Of a DNA stretch of 12,820 nt, positions 6,958 through 12,820 are shown in pieces. Where the stretch lies: NCBI GenBank assembly GCA_021734595.1, contig JAIPIO010000094.1, positions 1 through 12,820 on the forward strand. Direction: 5' to 3'. Under the pieces are notes generated by a model. It ran no database searches. It saw only the letters and a list, made by a program, of their open reading frames with translations, and was not told the DNA's origin. Position 1 is the first letter of the stretch. The number at the start of each line of letters is the position of its first letter. The stretch comes from Kiritimatiellales bacterium. Lineage in GTDB: Bacteria; Verrucomicrobiota; Kiritimatiellia; Kiritimatiellales; Pontiellaceae. The position numbers and the translations under genes are program-made.

Positions 6958-8846
6958 GAGTGTTTATCGCAATGCTTTGTATGTGCGGTTGGGTTGCTGC
7001 CAAGCAGCAACCCAATATCCTGCTCATCCAAGCCGACGACCTTGGCTATTGCGATCTGGGGATTACGGGAAGCCAGTGCATTAAAACCCCGAATCTGGAC
7101 CGGCTGGGCAGTCAATCGATGCGGTTCGACCACTATTATGTCCATTCCGTTTGTGCGCCGACGCGCGCTTCGCTGATGACGGGCAGGCATTTCTGGCGCA
7201 CGGGCGTCAGCGGCGTGCATGGCGGGACGGATTTCATGAACCTGAATGAAACCACGATTGCGCAGGTCTTGCGGAACGCGGGCTACCGCACCGGCATGTG
7301 GGGCAAGTGGCACAGCGGCAAGACCGATGGTTATTTCCCGTGGGAGCGCGGGTTCGACGAGGCCTACATGGCCAGTCTCTATCACTACGAAGACAATCTC
7401 GGCCTGCTCAACGGGGTGGAGACGCAATCAAAAGGCTGGACGCCTGCGGTCCTGACGGACTATGCCATCGATTTCATGCGCCGGCATAAGGATGGGCCGT
7501 TTTTCGCCTACGTTCCCTATCTCTCGCCGCATGGCCTGTGGGCTGCACCCGAGGAATATAGTGCGCCCTACCGCAAGGCGGGCTACACCAAAGATACCGC
7601 CACACTCTTCGGCATGATTACCCATCTCGATCACCACATTGGCCGGCTGCTGAAGGCGGTGGATGATCTGGGGCTGCGCGAATCGACCCTTGTCTTGTTC
7701 ACCAGCGACAACGGTCCAATCCGGAGCGCGCAAAAGCAAAACATGACGGACGAGGAGTGGACAAAGCGCATCGAACCGATGAAGCTGCGCGGCAACAAGG
7801 GCACGCTCTACGAAAACGGCGTGCGCTCCCCGTTCTTTGTGCGGTGGGGAACCCGCCTCAAGCCCGTGGACAACGACAGCCTTCTGTGCGTGATGGATAT
7901 CTTTCCCACGCTGGCGGAGGTCGGCGGCGCTACGATTCCGGCCAATATCGCGCTGGACGGAAAGAGCTTCCGTCCGTTGCTACAGAATCCCCAAGCCGAC
8001 TGGCCGGATCGGCAACTGTTTTTTACGAAACCCAGCCCGAATTCACTGCAGGACAAGAACAAATATCGCGCACCTGCGGATAAGTCGGGTATGACTGCCG
8101 CCATACAGCAGATTGCAATGACGACAGATCGGTACAAGCTGCTGCAAAACGGGGAGAAGTCCGAGCTATTCGAAATCCGCAAAGATCCGCGGGAGGAAAA
8201 AAACCTGATCGAAAAGTTCCCGGAGCAAGGTGCGATCATGCAGGCCGATATAAAAACCTGGTTCAACGAGGTTCTCGCGGAGCCGGGCTCGTTCACGCGC
8301 CCATTGTTGCTGGTGGGTCAAACCGGAAAAACACAAACGGAATTTCCGGCCTATTGCGCCAGCGGCACCAAGGGCGGACTCAAGAACGATGCCCATAGTC
8401 TCGACAACTGGAAAAAGCCGGGAGATGCCGTTCAATTCGACCTTGATGTCCTGACCGCCGGATCCTATTGGGTGGAAGCCGTCTTCAAATCAGCATTCAA
8501 AGAACCCGCTGAGTTTGAAGTCAGGCTGAACGGGAAAGAGACTAAGGGCACTGTTTCCTCAGGCAATAGTTTTCTCTCGGCTGATAGCTTCACACTTGTC
8601 GAAGGTCGCACGACACTCTCGATCCGGTTACTTACACCGTTAAAGACCAAAGCAGGCATGTCTTCGGTTTCTTTAATGCTGGGAGATCAAAAACCGCAGG
8701 TTAGGAAAAGTTCGACGGGTTCGAAAGAGACCTCGGCAACCAAGCCCTGGCTCAAAGCGTTCTTTGAAAAGAACCCATCCGCCGATGCGGATGGCGACGG
8801 GATACTCACCAGAGATGAAGCGATGCAGTTTAAGGAGAGGAAATGA
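6954..8846 (+). CDS. S1 family sulfatase (arylsulfatase-A-like) with beta-sandwich and EF-hand tail
   Basis: A second exported sulfatase of 630 residues. The ATG overlaps the previous stop (ATGA) and directly precedes a short signal peptide (about 1-16, ending WVAA). Sulfatase core: Asp28-Asp29 in QADDLGYCDLG, formylglycine motif CAPTR (67-71), GMWGKWH (114-120), SDNG (251-254) and LRGNKGTLYENGVRSP (278-293). CAPTR and 'GxWGKWH' are arylsulfatase A-like features, so it is a different S1 branch from its neighbour. After the core (about 460) a beta-rich domain (about 463-578, with SYWVEAVFKSA and FEVRLNGKE) resembles a carbohydrate-binding jelly-roll. A linker and one EF-hand loop, DADGDGILTRDE (611-622), follow. 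The tail from about 591 closely matches that of the preceding sulfatase. The ribosome site is weak, suggesting translational coupling. No TTTCCAA palindrome was found in this gene. Confidence 0.93.
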   Translation: MRVFIAMLCMCGWVAAKQQPNILLIQADDLGYCDLGITGSQCIKTPNLDRLGSQSMRFDHYYVHSVCAPTRASLMTGRHFWRTGVSGVHGGTDFMNLNETTIAQVLRNAGYRTGMWGKWHSGKTDGYFPWERGFDEAYMASLYHYEDNLGLLNGVETQSKGWTPAVLTDYAIDFMRRHKDGPFFAYVPYLSPHGLWAAPEEYSAPYRKAGYTKDTATLFGMITHLDHHIGRLLKAVDDLGLRESTLVLFTSDNGPIRSAQKQNMTDEEWTKRIEPMKLRGNKGTLYENGVRSPFFVRWGTRLKPVDNDSLLCVMDIFPTLAEVGGATIPANIALDGKSFRPLLQNPQADWPDRQLFFTKPSPNSLQDKNKYRAPADKSGMTAAIQQIAMTTDRYKLLQNGEKSELFEIRKDPREEKNLIEKFPEQGAIMQADIKTWFNEVLAEPGSFTRPLLLVGQTGKTQTEFPAYCASGTKGGLKNDAHSLDNWKKPGDAVQFDLDVLTAGSYWVEAVFKSAFKEPAEFEVRLNGKETKGTVSSGNSFLSADSFTLVEGRTTLSIRLLTPLKTKAGMSSVSLMLGDQKPQVRKSSTGSKETSATKPWLKAFFEKNPSADADGDGILTRDEAMQFKERK

Positions 8847-10363
8847 TTAAATATTGGCTTTTGGTCATCGGAATGTGCTGCACGGTTACGGCCCGGCAAC
8901 CCAATGTGGTGATTATCTATGCCGACGATCTGAATCCTTCGGGAATCGGATGCTACGGCGGCAAGGCGCTGACGCCGAACATCGACAAGCTGGCGAAGGA
9001 GGGGATCCGGTTCACCCGCTACTACGCCACTTCGGCGGTTTGTTCACCCAGTCGTTACTCGCTGCTGACCGGCCGCTATGCCGCACGCTGCAAAGCCCTG
9101 CAGGACGATTTTCCGTCCGGCGATGTCGCGCTGATCCGCTGGAACTGCCGGTTGGAGGGCGGGGAAAAAACCATCGCCCATCTGCTCGGTCGGGCGGGCT
9201 ACACGTCGGCATTGGTCGGTAAGCACCACAACATTGAAAACATGGCTTATCAAACCCGCGTTCCGCTCGATGCCGATCCACGCGACCCGGCCGTGAAGAA
9301 GACGATACAGAAAAACTACGACACGCTGGTGGAACAGGTCCGGGAAACCACCGGCTTCACCGAAGTGATCAATCTTTACGCCAACAATTTCCACACCCTG
9401 GACATGCCGCAACCGCTACATCACCACAACCAGGACTGGGTGACGGATGGCGCAGTAAAATTCATTGAGGCCAGCAAGGACGGTCCGTTCTTCATGCATA
9501 TGGCGCTGACGATTCCGCACGGCCCCGATCCGTTGTTGTCGATGGAGGCCGATCCGCGTATTACGCCGCACGGCTATCTGGACAAAGCGCCAAGAGTGCA
9601 GCCGTCGCGGAAGGATGTGTTCGAGCGGGTTGAAAAAGCCGGCCTGCCGCGCGAAGCGGCACCGTATACGTGGCTTGACGATGCGGTCGGCGCGGTTTTC
9701 CAGGCCTTGGAAAAAGCCGGTATCGCGGATAACACCATTATCTTTTTCGCGAGCGACCACAACGAGCTGGGCAAGATGACCTGCTATGACCTCGGTTGCA
9801 AAACCCCCGCGATCCTCTGGTGGCCGGGTCATCTCCCGGCGGGCGTCGTCAACGACGAGCTGGTGGCGAACATCGACATCGCCCCGACGCTGCTGGCCGC
9901 CTGCGGCGTTACGTCCCCCGCTGATAATGCGATGGATGGTATCGACCTGATTCCAATGCTTGGAAAAGGCGGCTCGGTTCGCGATCAGCTCCTGCTGGAA
10001 ATCACCTACACCAAAGGAATTGTTTCCAAGGATTGGAAATATATCGCCACGCGCTTCCCGAAAAAAGTAAAGGCGATGATCACGCACGAAAACCGCAAGA
10101 CCATCAACCAGGAGGGCGTGGCTGTTACATACGATCCGATTGCCGGAGCCGTGGCCGCCCGCTATGGCGTCTCGGAGCGGTTCCCCGGCTACTACGACGA
10201 TGACCAGCTTTACAACTTGAACTCGGATGCCGACGAAGTGGACAATCTGGCAACGAATCCCGAATACACCAAACAGATGAAAGAGATGCGAAGCACCTTG
10301 AAAACCATGAGCCGTGATTTTCCCCATGTCTTCGGTGAGTTTGGCAGGAGTAAAGGACAATGA
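8843..10363 (+). CDS. S1 family sulfatase, CSPSR type
   Basis: A third exported sulfatase, 506 residues. The ATG at 8843 overlaps the previous stop (ATGA) and follows AAGGAG (8832-8837) by 5 bases. The signal peptide spans about 1-17 (ending TVTA). Core motifs: Asp28-Asp29 in YADDLNPSGIGCYGG, formylglycine motif CSPSR (67-71) in VCSPSRYSLLTGRYA, GKHHN (126-130), ASDHNELGK (303-311) and GCKTPAILWWPG (318-329). The usual 'DHG' is DHN here, and the Arg often found before the 'P...WPG' segment is Lys320; these are subfamily-level differences, not obvious inactivation. It lacks the EF-hand tail of the two sulfatases before it and ends soon after the core. CSPSR is also seen in sulfamidase-like and other S1 branches, so its substrate bond is open. 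Three palindrome copies (FQALE, IPMLG, VSKDWK) lie in its second half. Confidence 0.92.
   Translation: MIKYWLLVIGMCCTVTARQPNVVIIYADDLNPSGIGCYGGKALTPNIDKLAKEGIRFTRYYATSAVCSPSRYSLLTGRYAARCKALQDDFPSGDVALIRWNCRLEGGEKTIAHLLGRAGYTSALVGKHHNIENMAYQTRVPLDADPRDPAVKKTIQKNYDTLVEQVRETTGFTEVINLYANNFHTLDMPQPLHHHNQDWVTDGAVKFIEASKDGPFFMHMALTIPHGPDPLLSMEADPRITPHGYLDKAPRVQPSRKDVFERVEKAGLPREAAPYTWLDDAVGAVFQALEKAGIADNTIIFFASDHNELGKMTCYDLGCKTPAILWWPGHLPAGVVNDELVANIDIAPTLLAACGVTSPADNAMDGIDLIPMLGKGGSVRDQLLLEITYTKGIVSKDWKYIATRFPKKVKAMITHENRKTINQEGVAVTYDPIAGAVAARYGVSERFPGYYDDDQLYNLNSDADEVDNLATNPEYTKQMKEMRSTLKTMSRDFPHVFGEFGRSKGQ
9697..9713. repeat. Dispersed palindrome copy 10 (third sulfatase)
   Basis: TTTCCAGGCCTTGGAAA has one mismatch. 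It is read ttc-cag-gcc-ttg-gaa, giving FQALE. Confidence 0.85.
9950..9966. repeat. Dispersed palindrome copy 11 (third sulfatase)
   Basis: ATTCCAATGCTTGGAAA has one mismatch. It is read att-cca-atg-ctt-gga-aaa, giving IPMLGK, the third reading frame of the motif. Confidence 0.85.
10023..10039. repeat. Dispersed palindrome copy 12 (exact, third sulfatase)
   Basis: TTTCCAAGGATTGGAAA is an exact match, centre 73 bases from copy 11. It is read gtt-tcc-aag-gat-tgg-aaa, giving VSKDWK just before the 'WKYI' strand common in sulfatases. Confidence 0.95.
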
Positions 10364-11451
10364 CATTAACCCCGATATTCGTGATGATAGTTGCAGCACT
10401 AAGCCTATCCGCTTTCGCGGAAACGGAGATGGTGGATCCCGATGCAACGCCGGAGACGAAGGCGCTGTTTGAAAATCTCAAGCGCACCAGCGACAAACGG
10501 GTGCTGTTCGGCCACCAGCACGCGACCTGCTACGGCATCGGCTGGGAGGGCGGAGATACAAACCGCTCGGATGTGAAAACGCTGACGGGTTCCCACCCGG
10601 CAGTCTATGGCTGGGACATGGGCCATACCGGAACCGAACGGATGGATCGGCTCATTATCGAGGCATTCGAGCGCGGCGGCATCAACACCATCAGTTGGCA
10701 CATGGAAAATCTGGCGACGGGCAAAGGCGCGAAGGATGTCAAGATGGGTTCGGTTGCAGCGCTGCTGCCGGGTGGGAAGCATCATGGTCGATTGCGGAAG
10801 GAGCTCGATGGATTTGCCGGATTCGTCCAAACCTTGGAAGATCGCAACGGCACGCTGGTACCGATCATTTTCCGGCCTTGGCATGAACATACGGGCAACT
10901 GGTTTTGGTGGGGCAGCAAGACCTGCACGCCGGAGGAATACAACCAGCTGTGGCGCTTCACCGTGACCTATCTCCGCGATGAAAAGAAAGTTCACAATCT
11001 GCTCTATGCCCTTTCCCCGTCGGGCAACCATTTTGAGAGCGAAGAGGAGTATGAAAACAACCGCTTTCCCGGCTATGCGTATATCGATATCGTCGGCTTC
11101 GACAACTACCTGAAAGATAGTGAATTTTCCGGAATGATGGCGCGCTGCGCCACGGTTTCGAAACTGGCACGGAAACACGGCAAGGTTGCGGCACTGACCG
11201 AGTTTGGGTTCCGCAACGGCCTGACCGACTGCCCGGATAACCAATGGTACACCCATTTCCTGCGGGAATTGAAAAAAACACCCGATGCCGGCGGCATCGC
11301 CTACGGCCTGATCTGGCGCAACGGCGACAAGAGCCATTTCTGGGTGCCCTACCCCGGCCAGCGCAACGAGAAGGATTTTATGACGTTCTATAATGATCCG
11401 ATGACAGTCTTTGAAAAAGACCTGCCGGACATGTATAAACTGCGGCAGTAA
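10360..11451 (+). CDS. GH26 endo-beta-mannanase, secreted
   Basis: Predicted to cut internal beta-1,4-mannosidic bonds of a mannan backbone by a retaining mechanism. 363 residues with a signal peptide of about 20 residues (ending SAFA). GH26 marks: LFGHQHATCYG (49-59), YGWDMGH (83-89), ISWHMENLATG (111-121), FRPWHEHTGNWFWWG (171-185) with acid/base Glu176, VGFDNY (245-250), and the nucleophile Glu281 in LTEFGFRNG. A single catalytic domain fills the protein; no carbohydrate-binding module is visible. The start overlaps the previous stop (ATGA) and follows AGGAG (10346-10350) by 9 bases. Encoded beside a GH130 phosphorylase, it makes beta-mannan the most likely backbone. GH26 also includes some beta-1,3-xylanases and glucanases, so mannan specificity is strong but not certain. 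A degenerate palindrome copy lies at 10824-10840. Confidence 0.92.
   Translation: MTLTPIFVMIVAALSLSAFAETEMVDPDATPETKALFENLKRTSDKRVLFGHQHATCYGIGWEGGDTNRSDVKTLTGSHPAVYGWDMGHTGTERMDRLIIEAFERGGINTISWHMENLATGKGAKDVKMGSVAALLPGGKHHGRLRKELDGFAGFVQTLEDRNGTLVPIIFRPWHEHTGNWFWWGSKTCTPEEYNQLWRFTVTYLRDEKKVHNLLYALSPSGNHFESEEEYENNRFPGYAYIDIVGFDNYLKDSEFSGMMARCATVSKLARKHGKVAALTEFGFRNGLTDCPDNQWYTHFLRELKKTPDAGGIAYGLIWRNGDKSHFWVPYPGQRNEKDFMTFYNDPMTVFEKDLPDMYKLRQ
10824..10840. repeat. Dispersed palindrome copy 13 (degenerate, mannanase gene)
   Basis: CGTCCAAACCTTGGAAG has three mismatches, all at the outer ends. The inner CCAAnnnTTGG is intact. It is read gtc-caa-acc-ttg-gaa, giving VQTLE. Confidence 0.55.
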
Positions 11452-11473
11452 ACCTTCAATGGAAAGGCACTCA

Positions 11474-12820
11474 ATGAAGAAAAGCACGCTCTCCTTCAAG
11501 GAAAAATTCGGCTACGCCAGCGGCGATTTTGCCTCCTGCCTCTACTTCGGCATCTTCATGAATTTCATGAGCTATTTCTACACGGACGTGTTCGGCATTA
11601 CCGCAACCGCCGTGGCGACCATGATTTTCATTACACGGACATGGGACTGGATCAACGATCCGATCATGGGTGTCATTGCCGACCGTACCAACACCAAGAT
11701 GGGCAAGTTCCGCCCATGGCTCCTGTGGATGATCCCCCCGTATGTCGTGGTCGGAATCCTGACCTTCACCACCCTTGATCTGGGGCCGACCGGCAAACTG
11801 GTCTACGCCTACGTGACCTATACCCTGCTGACGATGATCTACACCGCCATCAACATTCCCTATTCGGCTCTGATGGGAGTCATGACCGCTAAATCCGCCG
11901 ATCGCACCGTCCTGGCATCCTACCGTTTCGTGGGCGCCTTTGCCGGAACGTTCTTCGTCAATGGCACCATGCTCTATCTGGTGAATCTGTTCGGGCGCGG
12001 CAACGAGAAAATGGGCTTCACCCTGACGGTTACCCTCTACGCCTTGATGGCCGCCGGTTTCTTCTTCATGACCTTCGCGACGACCCATGAGCGCGTCAAG
12101 TCGCCCAAGGACCAGAAATCATCCATTGCCAAGGACCTGCAGGCGTTGCGGCATAATGGACCGTGGATCACCATGATCTTCGTCAGCGTCCTTACGATTC
12201 TCTGGATCGCGATTCGGGGCGGAGCGACCATTCACTTCTTCAAGTATGTCTCGGGCAGTGCGCACTGGGGCAGCCTGTTTCTCAGCATCAGCACGGTGGT
12301 GCAGATCGGTGGCGTGTTGCTGACCAAGCAGATCGTCGCCATGCTCGGCGGAAAGCGGCGCACCTACATCATTATCAACTTTACTTCGGGAATTTTGATT
12401 GCCCTGTTCTATTTCATCGATCCGAAAAACATCCCGCTCATAATGATCCACCAGTTCGTCAGCGCCTTCATTGCCGCTCCGCTGATGCCGCTCTTCTGGT
12501 CGATGATTGCCGACACGGCCGACTACGGCGCGTGGAAGCTCGGCCAGCGCTCGACCGGCCTGCTGTTTTCCGCCGGCACCTTTTCGCAGAAGATCGGCTG
12601 GTCCATCGGTCCGGCCATTTCCATGTATCTGCTGAGCTACTTCGGCTTTGTGGCCAACCAGGAGCAGACCCCTGAGACCATCCACGGTCTGCGGTTGATC
12701 ATGAGCTGGATCCCCGCGGTCTTCGCCATGCTCGCCGGTCTGGCGGTCTCCTTCTACAAGATCGACGCCAAGACGGAAAAAGAGCTGGAAGCCGCCATGC
12801 TCGAACAGGAGCAGGCCGAT
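11474..12820 (+). CDS. GPH-family sugar:cation symporter (MFS), 3' end cut by window
   Basis: Predicted inner-membrane importer of glycosides, here probably desulfated mannooligosaccharides, driven by sodium or protons. The frame is open for 449 codons from the ATG at 11474 to the last base with no stop. GGAAAGG (11460-11466) lies 7 bases before the start, 22 bases after the mannanase stop. The glycoside-pentoside-hexuronide signature is clear: FGYASGDFASCLYF (12-25) and DWINDPIMGVIADRTNTKMG followed by KFRPW (58-82). Many hydrophobic segments run to about residue 430, and the second-half motif MIADTADYGAWKLGQRSTGL is present. The visible C-terminus (KTEKELEAAMLEQEQAD) is the hydrophilic tail usual near the end of the family, so only a few codons are probably missing. 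As the last visible gene it completes a release-import-phosphorolysis route. Confidence 0.93.
   Translation, partial: MKKSTLSFKEKFGYASGDFASCLYFGIFMNFMSYFYTDVFGITATAVATMIFITRTWDWINDPIMGVIADRTNTKMGKFRPWLLWMIPPYVVVGILTFTTLDLGPTGKLVYAYVTYTLLTMIYTAINIPYSALMGVMTAKSADRTVLASYRFVGAFAGTFFVNGTMLYLVNLFGRGNEKMGFTLTVTLYALMAAGFFFMTFATTHERVKSPKDQKSSIAKDLQALRHNGPWITMIFVSVLTILWIAIRGGATIHFFKYVSGSAHWGSLFLSISTVVQIGGVLLTKQIVAMLGGKRRTYIIINFTSGILIALFYFIDPKNIPLIMIHQFVSAFIAAPLMPLFWSMIADTADYGAWKLGQRSTGLLFSAGTFSQKIGWSIGPAISMYLLSYFGFVANQEQTPETIHGLRLIMSWIPAVFAMLAGLAVSFYKIDAKTEKELEAAMLEQEQAD

Noticed and set aside
9388..9404. TTTCCACACCCTGGACA in the third sulfatase (FHTLD)
   Set aside because: It resembles the palindrome but has four or more arm mismatches, so it was left out of the copy list. 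It may be a decayed site.
9416..10447. 343-residue - strand ORF opposite the third sulfatase
   Set aside because: It is a shadow of a complete sulfatase gene, with no domain recognised in the antisense translation.
146..10840. The palindromes as a transposon-derived (MITE/REP) family or CRISPR-like array
   Set aside because: Units are only 17 bases, flanks are unrelated, spacers vary in sequence, no target duplications were seen and distances between copies are irregular outside the intergenic cluster.
10405..11499. 364-residue - strand ORF opposite the mannanase
   Set aside because: It is antisense to a GH26 gene with both catalytic glutamates in place. Its length is a codon-bias shadow.

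Overview
The window looks like an accessory, sulfatase-rich stretch of a marine, probably anaerobic bacterium of the Kiritimatiellota (Pontiella-like) or a close relative in the PVC group. This is an inference from three things: several formylglycine sulfatases in one operon, a C-terminal 'AGTDPTN' module on the first protein, and single EF-hand tails on two sulfatases. No rRNA or tRNA is present to confirm it. Coding density is high and base composition is fairly uniform, with no insertion sequence, integrase or CRISPR array.

Layout: (1) bases 1-257 hold the 3' end of a secreted or surface protein on the + strand. (2) A short gap with two small hairpins follows. (3) A complete aconitate hydratase gene (acnA) lies on the - strand at 366-2987. 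(4) A 254-base divergent intergenic region carries a cluster of near-identical 17-base palindromes, a separate 14-base A/T-centred palindrome and a strong ribosome binding site. (5) From 3242 to the window edge there is one tightly packed + strand operon: GH130 mannoside phosphorylase, LacI-family regulator, three different S1 sulfatases, GH26 endo-mannanase and a GPH-family sugar:cation symporter cut by the window edge. Every junction in the operon is either a start/stop overlap (TAATG or ATGA) or a gap of 18-22 bases.

Together the operon reads as a catabolic locus for a sulfated, mannose-containing polysaccharide, most simply a sulfated beta-mannan. The three exported sulfatases would strip sulfate esters of different positions, exported GH26 would cut the backbone, the symporter would import the oligosaccharides, and cytoplasmic GH130 would phosphorolyse them to mannose-1-phosphate. 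The LacI protein would sense the product and probably acts at the palindrome in front of GH130. No SusC/SusD pair is visible.

The most unusual signal is not a gene. A palindrome TTTCCAA-nnn-TTGGAAA recurs about 13 times in 12.8 kb. It is clustered in the divergent intergenic region and also embedded in five coding regions, where it is read in all three frames (FQxLE, SKxWK, IPMLG). The spacer is always 3 bases but its sequence varies. That pattern points to selection at the DNA (or RNA) level, not the protein level, and to a genome-wide binding or uptake site.
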